DNA from: Magnetominusculus dajiuhuensis
GTDB taxonomy: Bacteria > Nitrospirota > Thermodesulfovibrionia > Thermodesulfovibrionales > Magnetobacteriaceae
NCBI RefSeq assembly: GCF_046044395.1
Contig: NZ_JBJUSG010000002.1
Location: forward strand, 6,970-70,969
Direction: 5' to 3'
Length of the DNA stretch: 64,000 bases
The notes beneath the pieces were generated by a model. It saw nothing but the letters and a program-made list of their open reading frames with translations. It was not told the origin of the DNA and made no database searches. The position numbers were made by a program, and so were the translations under genes. Position 1 is the first letter of the stretch. Each line of letters starts with the position of its first letter. This document shows positions 18,145 to 26,442 of this stretch, piece after piece.

Positions 18145-18627
18145 ATGAGGGAAATCAAAGCAATAGATATAATGAACAGGGAAGCCGTGACAGTTACGCC
18201 GGAGACGACGGTTGAGGAGCTTGGCAGGCTTTTTATTGAAAAAGATATATCCGGCGTGCCGGTTATAGCAGGAGACGGCTCGCTCTATGGGGTTGTGACT
18301 ACAAATGACCTGATTCACCTGGAGACATCGTTCCACATACCGACAGTTATCAGGATATTCGACGCCTTTATTCCTATGGAGAGCGAATTACATTTCAAAC
18401 ATGAAATTGCAAAAATGGCGGCTTCCACCGTTAAAGACATATGCACACGGGATATAACCACAGTAACTGAGGAAGCGTCAATACATGAGATTGCCGACAT
18501 AATGGCAGAGAAAAAGATTCACCACCTGCCTGTCCTTAAAGGCGGCCAATTGGTCGGCACTATCGGGGAAAAAGATATTATTAAGGCGATTTCAAAGATG
18601 AGATGGAAGGATGTCAAAAATGCCTGA
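18145..18627 (+). CDS. CBS-domain pair protein
   Basis: A 160-residue protein made almost wholly of two CBS domains (about 8-60 and 92-152), for example ITTVTEEASIHEIADIMAEKKIHHLPVL and VGTIGEKDIIKAI. Stand-alone CBS pairs bind adenine nucleotides and act as energy-state sensors or regulatory subunits; the partner is not evident here. The start follows GAGGTG. It is convergent with the GT39-like gene, so it is probably a single transcription unit. Confidence 0.9.
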   Translation: MREIKAIDIMNREAVTVTPETTVEELGRLFIEKDISGVPVIAGDGSLYGVVTTNDLIHLETSFHIPTVIRIFDAFIPMESELHFKHEIAKMAASTVKDICTRDITTVTEEASIHEIADIMAEKKIHHLPVLKGGQLVGTIGEKDIIKAISKMRWKDVKNA

Positions 18628-18718
18628 ACATGGAAAACGCGGGGAAGCTATTAAAAATTGTTACTTGTATTGTTGAAACATGGTATGAGGCTACGGGGCG
18701 TATCAGACCCTCCGGCGG

Positions 18719-20641
18719 CTATCGCTTAAATAGTACCATGACCGGGCCGCTTTCCCATTCCTTTACGTATTCAAAATTTTTTAATACGAACCCTGCACGC
18801 TCCTCCGGCCTCAGCGATATGACCGCGCATGGGACAAAGTTATTAAACGGGTATTGTGTGCTATAACGGGCGGAGGCGTTTCTTACGTTGACGTGCTCTA
18901 TGCGCGCCTTAGCAGTCGGCCTGTTCAGTAAAATCCAAAGGGGATATTCCCATGTGTCGTCATTTGGCAGTGACAGGCCAATGTTAGTACAGCCCTTTGA
19001 TTGGATTATCGAGGCGGCCCCGGTATAGGATGCTTTGATATCCGGACGGCTTATAAAATATTGCGAGGCCCTGTCGGTAGCGAATATGTTGTCTTTGCCA
19101 ATAAGCGGGCGGCGTTCGTTGAGAAAGACCCACGGCAGCCCTGACAACAGGACGACGGCGATGGCCGCGTTTATTATGGCCTTGCTGTTTATATTGGAGT
19201 TGAGAAAGGTGGCAATAAACGGTGTCCATAGCACAAATAACGCAAGGTGATAGCGGCTGTTCCACGGTTGCCATTTTATAAACAGACACATCAGTACAAA
19301 GCCGGCCACTAAAGAGACCGCGTAAATTGCCATCCCCGGGGCGTTCCTATATCGCCTCCTGATAAAAAACACCGCCGCGCATATTATTATCAGCCAAAAA
19401 TGGATAAAATTCCCCGCGCTGTCCTCGTTAAAGGTGAATTGAATATCAAACGGGAGGCGGTGAGATGTGGTGCGAATGTCCCTGATGTCAACGCGCATGA
19501 GTTCATGCACTCGCTGTATAGCCCCTGTGGTGGCCTTGTTAATGCCGTCTGATGGAGTGCCCATGTGCAGGCCAGCGTTTTTTATCGCATTGGAAATCAC
19601 AAGCGGCAGCGAAACAAAACCCCTTATCGTGGTCTTGTCCCTATAGATTTCGGGCGCTATGGGATGGTTATATAACGATAAATTTCGGACATAGTGCCCG
19701 ATGTTAAGCATAAGCGCTAATGACAGTATAATAAAAACAGGAAGCCACGCCCGCGCGCGGGATTTTTTTATTAACACATACCCACACCACAAGAGTACCG
19801 GAAAGGCATACAGATACGCGGTTGATTTCACTAAGACGGCAATCCCAAGCGATATGCCCGCGGCAAGGGCGGTTGCCTTTTTTGGGGTGTCCATTAAGAG
19901 GAGCGCGTAGTACACAAAACTCACAAGCCAAAACGCCGCCGCATAGTCGTTTTGCGTGGATGTGGACTGCAAAATCCCCATAGGGACAGACCCCGCAAGG
20001 GCAGCGGCGATAAGCTGCCCCCTTCTGTCCGCACCAAACCTTCCCGCAATCAAAGACACCCCCATCACACTTCCCGCCATGCTCAACCACTGCACAAAAT
20101 TGGCGGCTCTATCACCACCACCGAGTATGATGAAATGAGCAAGCGCGAACTCAGCCCCCGGATTGATATACAACTGAAACGTTATATTGGTTGGATAATG
20201 AGAAACGCCGCGATTGCCAATCCAGTGCATTACCCGCGGCAGGTGATATGTCATGGAATCCCAATTGTTAGGCGCGCCAATAAGGGCAATCACAGCGGTT
20301 GCCGCAAAAATAAAGGCGATATACGACAATAGGACAACCTCAAAGCCGCTTAGTTTGGGTGCTGTTTTAAACGCTATTGGCTCAGGCCTGAAGATGCGTA
20401 AGGAGGTATATATGAGACATGCCCCGGCCGCGGCTATCCCCCAAAACGTGACGAGCGGCCCAAAAGACAATGCCCCCAAAAGACTCAGTATCTCCGTTGA
20501 TATGATTAAGAGAAATCCCCATACGGTGGAGGCCGCCATGAAAGACGCGCGGGCGCAATGATGGTCGCCGAACTTGTGAAGCCCTTTATAGAATATTAAA
20601 AACGTAAAGAAAAAACTCAGAAACGCGACACTTAAATACAT
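18719..20641 (-). CDS. GT39-like (GT-C) membrane glycosyltransferase
   Basis: A 640-residue protein with about twelve membrane segments. The first large loop contains APNNWDSMTYHLPRVMHW, whose acidic residue and position after the first helices match the catalytic loop of GT-C / PMT-type enzymes. A soluble C-terminal part (about 525-640) follows. Such enzymes transfer a sugar from a polyprenyl-phosphate donor on the outer side of the inner membrane. It is third in a same-strand group after a nucleotide-sugar dehydrogenase and a methyltransferase, which fits polysaccharide or glycoprotein synthesis. Acceptor unknown. Confidence 0.75.
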   Translation of the reverse strand: MYLSVAFLSFFFTFLIFYKGLHKFGDHHCARASFMAASTVWGFLLIISTEILSLLGALSFGPLVTFWGIAAAGACLIYTSLRIFRPEPIAFKTAPKLSGFEVVLLSYIAFIFAATAVIALIGAPNNWDSMTYHLPRVMHWIGNRGVSHYPTNITFQLYINPGAEFALAHFIILGGGDRAANFVQWLSMAGSVMGVSLIAGRFGADRRGQLIAAALAGSVPMGILQSTSTQNDYAAAFWLVSFVYYALLLMDTPKKATALAAGISLGIAVLVKSTAYLYAFPVLLWCGYVLIKKSRARAWLPVFIILSLALMLNIGHYVRNLSLYNHPIAPEIYRDKTTIRGFVSLPLVISNAIKNAGLHMGTPSDGINKATTGAIQRVHELMRVDIRDIRTTSHRLPFDIQFTFNEDSAGNFIHFWLIIICAAVFFIRRRYRNAPGMAIYAVSLVAGFVLMCLFIKWQPWNSRYHLALFVLWTPFIATFLNSNINSKAIINAAIAVVLLSGLPWVFLNERRPLIGKDNIFATDRASQYFISRPDIKASYTGAASIIQSKGCTNIGLSLPNDDTWEYPLWILLNRPTAKARIEHVNVRNASARYSTQYPFNNFVPCAVISLRPEERAGFVLKNFEYVKEWESGPVMVLFKR

Positions 20642-20659
20642 CGCCTGAGACCGCCCTGA

Positions 20660-21466
20660 TTATTGCCTGCTAATAGCATATACTGGCATATTAAACAGTT
20701 CCCCTGCCTTAACGGCCATTAAACCGGCGTCCAGCCAAAGTTTGTTGAATGATGTGCTGTTATGAATCCACAGGTGCGAAAGGGGATTGAACATGTACCT
20801 GAACTGGACAGAGGCCTCAAGCGTATCCAAAACCGGACAATGTACGAGTACCTTGCCAGTGGAGGACAGTCTTGACCTGACGTTTCGGACGAAATCTATT
20901 TGCCCGGGTGCGTGTTCAAGTACATCTATGACGACGATTAAATCGTAAATAGGGTCGTTTGAAGCGGGGAAAGACCCGTGGTGAACCGGCACTCCGGTTT
21001 TTTTTGTCACAAGGGCGGCAAGCCTTTCGTCCATCTCAACGCCGGTGCAGTCATAACCGGCCTGCTTAAGCTCAAACAGCAGACGGCCATTGCCGCAGCC
21101 GATTTCAATGACCTTACACGGGGGCGGATATAACCCCCTGAGCCAATTCATATAATGAGGGATTCTATCAAGCATATCCCCTTCAAATCGCTCATCAACG
21201 GTAGGACACTTGTGTACTTGTTGATATTCGTACCAGTAGGCCGATGAGTAAAACCTGCCGAGGCTCTCATTGGTTGGCCTGAATCGCACCGACTTACACC
21301 CGCAGCTTGCGCACTGAAGATAAAGCTCAAACTCCGGCGTCCAGTATTCAAGTACGCCACCGCACCAGCAATTTGTGGCGGATATAAAGTCCATCATCGC
21401 GATAAAGGGCCTGAGCGCGGCGGGGGTGTTTGCAATCAGAATGTCTTTAATCGGCGCTTCCTGCAT
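20660..21466 (-). CDS. Class I SAM-dependent methyltransferase with zinc-binding N-terminus
   Basis: 268 residues. The N-terminus has a CWCGG ... CASCG arrangement (about residues 33-58) that looks like a small zinc ribbon. The SAM-binding motif I is VIEIGCGNGRLLFEL, and VVIDVLEHAPGQIDFV follows as in the Methyltransf_23 group. Proteins of this layout often modify sugars or lipid-linked intermediates. It lies 8 bp downstream of the nucleotide-sugar dehydrogenase gene and 18 bp upstream of the GT39-like gene, so a role in the same surface-glycan pathway is likely but inferred. Confidence 0.85.
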   Translation of the reverse strand: MQEAPIKDILIANTPAALRPFIAMMDFISATNCWCGGVLEYWTPEFELYLQCASCGCKSVRFRPTNESLGRFYSSAYWYEYQQVHKCPTVDERFEGDMLDRIPHYMNWLRGLYPPPCKVIEIGCGNGRLLFELKQAGYDCTGVEMDERLAALVTKKTGVPVHHGSFPASNDPIYDLIVVIDVLEHAPGQIDFVRNVRSRLSSTGKVLVHCPVLDTLEASVQFRYMFNPLSHLWIHNSTSFNKLWLDAGLMAVKAGELFNMPVYAISRQ

Positions 21467-21474
21467 GAGAATGT

Positions 21475-22800
21475 CTATGCCTTTATAATCTTACCTTTAT
21501 ATTTATGAGAATCCTTTATAAGATTTCTCGTATCAACAACCATCAGGGAGTTTGACGCGATGAACTCAGGGTCATAGGCCGAGTGGTCGGTGGAGATTAA
21601 GACACAGTCGTAATGACTAAGGTTCTCCGCTGTGAGCGCTACTGAGGCCTTCTTAAAGCTGTACTTCCTTGTCTTTGGCATTTCGGGAATATATGGGTCG
21701 TTATAATCCACAATGGCGCCTTTTTTCTGCAGAATATCGAATAGTTTAAGCGACGGTGATTCCCTTATGTCGTCAAGGTCTTTTTTATACGACAGACCGA
21801 GTATGAGAATCGTAGCGCCGTTGATGCTTTTGCCTCTTTCGCTGAGGGCGTCTATGGCTTTTTGGATGACGTAGTGGGGCATGGAGGTATTTATTTCACC
21901 GGCGAGATTGATAAACTTGGTGGATACCTCATACTCCCGTGCCTTCCATTCAAGGTAAAATGGGTCAATAGGGATGCAGTGCCCACCGAGACCCGGTCCG
22001 GGATAAAACGGCTGATATCCAAACGGTTTTGTCTTGGCAGCCTCAATTACCTCCCATACATCTATTCCCATCTTATCAAAGAGCACCTTCAGCTCGTTTA
22101 CGAGGGCTATATTAACTGACCTGTAAATGTTCTCAAGGAGTTTTGTGGCCTCAGCCACCCTGGTGGAAGATACGGGTATGGTTCTGACGACTATGGAATC
22201 ATAGAGCGCCTGCGCCGCGGCAAGACAGCCGGGCGTATAGCCGCCGACGACTTTAGGGATTGTCGGGGTCGAGTAGTCCTTGTTGTTCGGGTCTTCACGC
22301 TCAGGAGAGAAGGCAAGATAAAAATCCTCACCGGCCTTTAGTCCTGCGGCCTCAAGTATTGGCCTCATCTCCTCGTCGGTAGTACCGGGATATGTGGTAG
22401 ATTCGAGGACTACGAGTTTTCCCCTGCAAAGGTATTTGGCAATTGTCCTTGTGGTATTTAATACGTAAGATAAATCCGGCTCGTGGTGGCGGCCAAGCGG
22501 TGTGGGCACGCATATGACGATACAATCCACGCCGGAGAGTCTGGAAAAATCTGTCGTTGGAGTAAACAGCGGCAGACACGCCTTAATCTTCGCCTCGTCA
22601 ATATGTTTTATATAGCTCCTGCCATCGCAGAGGGCGTTGACCCTTATGTCGTCTATATCAAAGCCGATGCAATGAAACCCGGCCCTGCAAAACTCAACCA
22701 CCAGTGGAATGCCGACATACCCAAGCCCGATAACACCAACCACGGCGGTCTTACTTTGAATCTTCCCGATTAATTCGTCTAATTCAACAGGACGAGCCAT
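21475..22800 (-). CDS. wbpA: Nucleotide-sugar dehydrogenase (UDP-GlcNAc 6-dehydrogenase type)
   Basis: NAD-dependent UDP-sugar dehydrogenase of 441 residues. The Rossmann motif GVIGLGYVGIPLV is at about 20-32, AFSPEREDPNN in the middle and the active-site Cys in GPGLGGHCIPIDPFYL. That last pattern, with LEWKAREY after it, is typical of the WbpA/TviB group that oxidises UDP-N-acetylhexosamines to uronic acids, rather than of UDP-glucose dehydrogenase. It is first in a three-gene same-strand group for surface glycan synthesis. The exact substrate is inferred. Confidence 0.88.
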   Translation of the reverse strand: MARPVELDELIGKIQSKTAVVGVIGLGYVGIPLVVEFCRAGFHCIGFDIDDIRVNALCDGRSYIKHIDEAKIKACLPLFTPTTDFSRLSGVDCIVICVPTPLGRHHEPDLSYVLNTTRTIAKYLCRGKLVVLESTTYPGTTDEEMRPILEAAGLKAGEDFYLAFSPEREDPNNKDYSTPTIPKVVGGYTPGCLAAAQALYDSIVVRTIPVSSTRVAEATKLLENIYRSVNIALVNELKVLFDKMGIDVWEVIEAAKTKPFGYQPFYPGPGLGGHCIPIDPFYLEWKAREYEVSTKFINLAGEINTSMPHYVIQKAIDALSERGKSINGATILILGLSYKKDLDDIRESPSLKLFDILQKKGAIVDYNDPYIPEMPKTRKYSFKKASVALTAENLSHYDCVLISTDHSAYDPEFIASNSLMVVDTRNLIKDSHKYKGKIIKA

Positions 22801-22993
22801 TCATCCTCCTTTAGCCCCCTTCAGCAAGTATCTTTTTGTACACAGTTGATTATACCATCTCACAGATACTAATGCAAGGCACTCCTGATGTCCCGACAGG
22901 TAAAACAAATTAGCCCTGATTATAGTAGAATACCCATGGAAGCTATTCTGTGTTTGCTGAAAGGATTTAAGAATTGTAAACATCTGTGAAAAA

Positions 22994-23146
22994 TGGGGGA
23001 ATATGCATAAAAATACGATATTACACTGAAAGATATCCCTAAGGTATTCCTAAGACTCATATCCGGTAAGCAGTTTCAGGAATACTTTGGGAATATCTTT
23101 CACAATGTCTTTTAGCGTTATATCATATTTTTGATGCATATTCCCT
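22994..23146. pseudogene. Inverted duplication of a short coding start (Rpn/PD-(D/E)XK-like relic)
   Basis: Two arms of about 65 bp face each other. On the minus strand from ATG at 23139 (with GAGGG before it) the frame reads MHQKYDITLKDIVKDIPKVF and on for 29 codons to a TAG at 23050. The plus-strand arm from about 23003 has the same start in degraded form, ending in KYDITLKDIPKVFLRLISG after a one-base shift. The pattern resembles the N-terminus of Rpn/YhgA-like putative transposase nucleases; this is from memory of the family. The rest of the 425-bp spacer 22801-23225 shows nothing else I can support. Confidence 0.5.
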
Positions 23147-23225
23147 CGTATCTCATCGGTTTGTATTAGAAATAAGGCCTCTCAGGCAGTGCCTAATGAT
23201 GTATTTTACCATAATCAGGGTAAAT

Positions 23226-23714
23226 TTATTCAAGCTGGATTTTCACATACGCCTGTTTTCTTAATTCCGAAAGCAGGGCGGCCAGCCTCGTGTTTACCTC
23301 CTGTTCTGTGAGGAGTTTTTCGATGTCCGCCTTTACGTCCGATATGTCGGCGCCGACAAATTCCTTCTTGTTTTTGTTGTAAAAATTCTCTATGTCCTCC
23401 TCTTTAATGATCACGTAGGAGCGAACCTTTAAATCAATGTACTCGGCGATTATCCTATCTTCATCCGTGCCTATGATTTTCATAGATAGCGCCGCCCGTT
23501 TCAGCAGGATGCGGTTTATCATCGTGTTAAGAACCTCTTCTTTTGTAACCGTTTCTATCTTTGCCCTTGTCTCGTTATAACTCTTCGTCAATTCTGACAA
23601 GGTGATGGCGTCGTTATCCACAAAGGCGCAGACGTGGTCAATCAGCTCCGCCTCCCCAATGCCCGAAAAAACAGTGACAGTAAGAATGATAGATATAAGA
23701 AATGTCTTTTTCAT
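23226..23714 (-). CDS. SurA N-terminal-domain-like periplasmic chaperone
   Basis: A 162-residue exported protein with a signal peptide (MKKTFLISIILTVTVFSGIGEA). The mature part matches the SurA N-domain: IDHVCAFVDNDAITLSELTKSYNE, then a helical segment with VLNTMINRILLKRAAL and DLKVRSYVIIKEEDIENFYNKNKKEF. No PPIase (parvulin) domain follows, so it would be a chaperone only. It begins one base after the bamA stop, which suggests it escorts outer-membrane proteins to BamA. Its short length against SurA (about 430 residues) is the odd point. Confidence 0.8.
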   Translation of the reverse strand: MKKTFLISIILTVTVFSGIGEAELIDHVCAFVDNDAITLSELTKSYNETRAKIETVTKEEVLNTMINRILLKRAALSMKIIGTDEDRIIAEYIDLKVRSYVIIKEEDIENFYNKNKKEFVGADISDVKADIEKLLTEQEVNTRLAALLSELRKQAYVKIQLE

Positions 23715-23715
23715 A

Positions 23716-26442
23716 TCAGAATGCCTGCCCTATGCTGAAATAAAATCTGCCCGTTCCCTCGTTTTGGCCCCTGTTGAGTTTATATCCATAGTCAAGGCGT
23801 ATTGGCCCAGCCGCAGTCATGTACCTCAACCCCAGTCCGGTGGTGTATTTCAGGCCGCTCAGGGAGTATTCATTGATTTTTGACCATACGTCGCCGCTGT
23901 CAAGAAACGTCACCAGCCCCAGATTATCTATTATTGTGATGCGCAGCTCCGCATTGCCCATGAGATAGGCGTTTCCCCCTGTGGGGTCGCCGCTGCTGCC
24001 TTTTGGGCCAAGGTTGTCCTGGCTGTAGCCGCGCACCGTTGTGCTTCCGCCAAGGAAAAATCTCTCAATAAGGGGCATATCCTCTGTGTTTGACCATCCC
24101 TGCCCTATGCCGCTCCTCAGAGACAGTGCCAGTACCAGGCCCTTGGACAGTCCCTCGTAGTAGTTTACATAGCCGGAGAGTTTCGCGAAGTTCGCCTGCG
24201 ACAAGAAGAACTTGCTTGCCACTTTGAGCGTTGTCCCTGCCAGAATGCCGCTTGTGGGATTAAAGGGATTGTCCCTGCCGTCGTATATCAGTGAAGGCAC
24301 GATGCCGCTGATTACCAGTGTCCCTGTGTCCTCGTTTGTCAGTACCGCGTCGGGCTGGACGTCCCATGTATTCGTAAACGAAAACTCGTATGACAACATA
24401 CCCTTGAGTTTTTCAGTAAAATTATTTCCTACGCCCACCGATGAGGAGTATTTTTCTGTGCGGTAGAGCACTGTCTTTGAGTCAAGATTTCGCTGTTCCT
24501 TCCTTTCATACAACAACGTAGCGTTAAAGGGCAGCGTATTGCCCAAAAACCACGGCTCATCATACGTCAACGACACCCTCCTTGATTGCTCGCTTAACCT
24601 CGCCTTGAAGGCAATCTGGCGGTCCATCCCCTGAAGGTTTATGTACTTGACCTCGAAAAACCCCCTGATTCCTTCGTAGTCACTGTAGCCAAGCCCGTAG
24701 TCTATCGTGCCGGCGTCCGCCTCCTTTACCTCAAATACAATGTCTTTCACCCCTTCACCTGTGTTTACCGCCGAGATATTTACGCTTGTAAACAGCGAGG
24801 TCTTGTATAATTCCCTCATCTCGCCATAGACGACGGCCATGTTGAGCGGTTCGCCCCGTTTGTGTTTTAACACGCGTCTGAATACCTCCCATTTTGTCCT
24901 CGTGTTTCCCCTTATGATTGTATCGCCAAAGAGATATCTCTTCCCTTCGCTGATATTCAAGATTACAGTGGTCTCTGGAGCGCCCTGCCGTTCGATTTTT
25001 ATGTCGGCGTCGGCATAGCCTTGCTGGGTTATATACGTAAGGGCTGTCTGGCGGGCGTTAAATATCTCGGCCTCCACGTATGCCCTGCCGGGCTTTATGT
25101 CAGCGGCGGCGAGGATTTTATCATCTGCTATCTCAATGTTTCCTGCTACCTTGACTTCCTTTATGATAAGACGGCTGCCTTCTTCGATTTCTATGTTGAG
25201 TGTGGCCGTTTTTTTAGCGTCGTTAATCTCAGGTTTAAAGGTTCTTACAGATGCAGCGCTGTAGCCCTCACTCTGGAGGCACCCAACAAGGGCGTCCTCG
25301 TCGTCTTCGTCTGTGTCGGGATTATATGGGGAGTCTTTTTTTGACACCATTGCCTCAAACAGTTTTTCTGGCTTTACCGTAGTGCCCGAAAAAACTATAT
25401 CGGCAATAGTAAACGCCTCACCCTCAGTTATTAAAAATACTAAGTCTGTTTCGCCGGGTTTATCATTTATTTTGTATTCTATTTTGACGTTGATAAAGCC
25501 GCTTTTATGGTACAAGGCCTCTATTGAGGCGGCGGCCTCGTCTATTGTGTCTTCGTTGACGCTCCCATATTCGACAAACGGCATTTCCTTTTTCAGCGCA
25601 TCACTGGAGATTTTATTGTTACCCTTAAAGGACAATGCGAGTTTCTTTCCCGGGTCTACGTTTATTGTAAGAGTACCTGTGGCCTCGTCATAGACGTCTT
25701 CAGAGACAACCGGATTGAAATAGAGGAGGTTTTTTATCATTGTGTCTTTTGCCTTCTCAATCAGCGCGTCAATGGAATCCTTGTCATAGATATCGCCCTC
25801 CCGTATGCTCAGGATGTCTTTCACTTCGGCCTCTGTATTATTATTCGGGGAATTAATGGCGAGGTGTTTGATAATCAACGGTTGCCCCTCGTCAACTGTC
25901 AGGTGGATTATTACCCCCGCCGGTGTTTTGCCTTTGAGCGAATCTGTCTTTATTTTGGCATATGGGAGTCCTTTTTTTGCGAGTGTCCCTTTGAGGGCGG
26001 CCACCGCCTTTTCTGTGATGGCCTCGTTGTACTCGGTGTCTTCCCTCAGGCCGAACATATCTTTGAGCTTTCGGGGGCTTATCGGCCCTGTGGCGTCCAC
26101 CTTGATGGCCTCCACAAAAGGCCGCTCAACTACCTCTATGTTAAGAGCACCGCCACCGGAGGAATAAACCCTGATGTCGTTAAAACAGCCCTTTAAGAAG
26201 GCCGTCTTTATCCCTTTGGCGATGGAGTCATTGTCTGCCTCACCACCCTCCCTTATTCCGAACATGTAGAGGAATTCCCTCTCCGTGATGCGGCTAAGGC
26301 CGGTTATGGTTATCTTAGAGATGGCCTCCGCCTCCAGTTGACGTGGCATCAGAAGGTATATCATGGCCATCACGCTGAGCAGCGCGCGCAGGGCGTATGA
26401 TAGTCTACTTAAATGTGAATCTGAACTTGACATCAGCGCCAA
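23716..26442 (-). CDS. bamA: Outer membrane assembly protein BamA (Omp85), seven POTRA domains
   Basis: 908-residue Omp85 protein that inserts beta-barrel proteins in the outer membrane. After a signal peptide there are seven segments with the POTRA pattern, starting near ISKITITGLSRITEREF, VEAIKVDATGPISPRKL, IIKHLAINSPNNNTEAEV, LALSFKGNNKISSDAL, IADIVFSGTTVKPEKL, IIKEVKVAGNIEIADDKI and LFGDTIIRGNTRTKWEVF. The C-terminal ~320 residues form the barrel, with FFLGGSTTVRGYSQDNLGP as the conserved loop and a terminal Phe. BamA usually has five POTRA domains. The gene overlaps the 3' end of tamB by 38 bp; a later ATG at 26433 is possible. Confidence 0.93.
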   Translation of the reverse strand: MALMSSSDSHLSRLSYALRALLSVMAMIYLLMPRQLEAEAISKITITGLSRITEREFLYMFGIREGGEADNDSIAKGIKTAFLKGCFNDIRVYSSGGGALNIEVVERPFVEAIKVDATGPISPRKLKDMFGLREDTEYNEAITEKAVAALKGTLAKKGLPYAKIKTDSLKGKTPAGVIIHLTVDEGQPLIIKHLAINSPNNNTEAEVKDILSIREGDIYDKDSIDALIEKAKDTMIKNLLYFNPVVSEDVYDEATGTLTINVDPGKKLALSFKGNNKISSDALKKEMPFVEYGSVNEDTIDEAAASIEALYHKSGFINVKIEYKINDKPGETDLVFLITEGEAFTIADIVFSGTTVKPEKLFEAMVSKKDSPYNPDTDEDDEDALVGCLQSEGYSAASVRTFKPEINDAKKTATLNIEIEEGSRLIIKEVKVAGNIEIADDKILAAADIKPGRAYVEAEIFNARQTALTYITQQGYADADIKIERQGAPETTVILNISEGKRYLFGDTIIRGNTRTKWEVFRRVLKHKRGEPLNMAVVYGEMRELYKTSLFTSVNISAVNTGEGVKDIVFEVKEADAGTIDYGLGYSDYEGIRGFFEVKYINLQGMDRQIAFKARLSEQSRRVSLTYDEPWFLGNTLPFNATLLYERKEQRNLDSKTVLYRTEKYSSSVGVGNNFTEKLKGMLSYEFSFTNTWDVQPDAVLTNEDTGTLVISGIVPSLIYDGRDNPFNPTSGILAGTTLKVASKFFLSQANFAKLSGYVNYYEGLSKGLVLALSLRSGIGQGWSNTEDMPLIERFFLGGSTTVRGYSQDNLGPKGSSGDPTGGNAYLMGNAELRITIIDNLGLVTFLDSGDVWSKINEYSLSGLKYTTGLGLRYMTAAGPIRLDYGYKLNRGQNEGTGRFYFSIGQAF

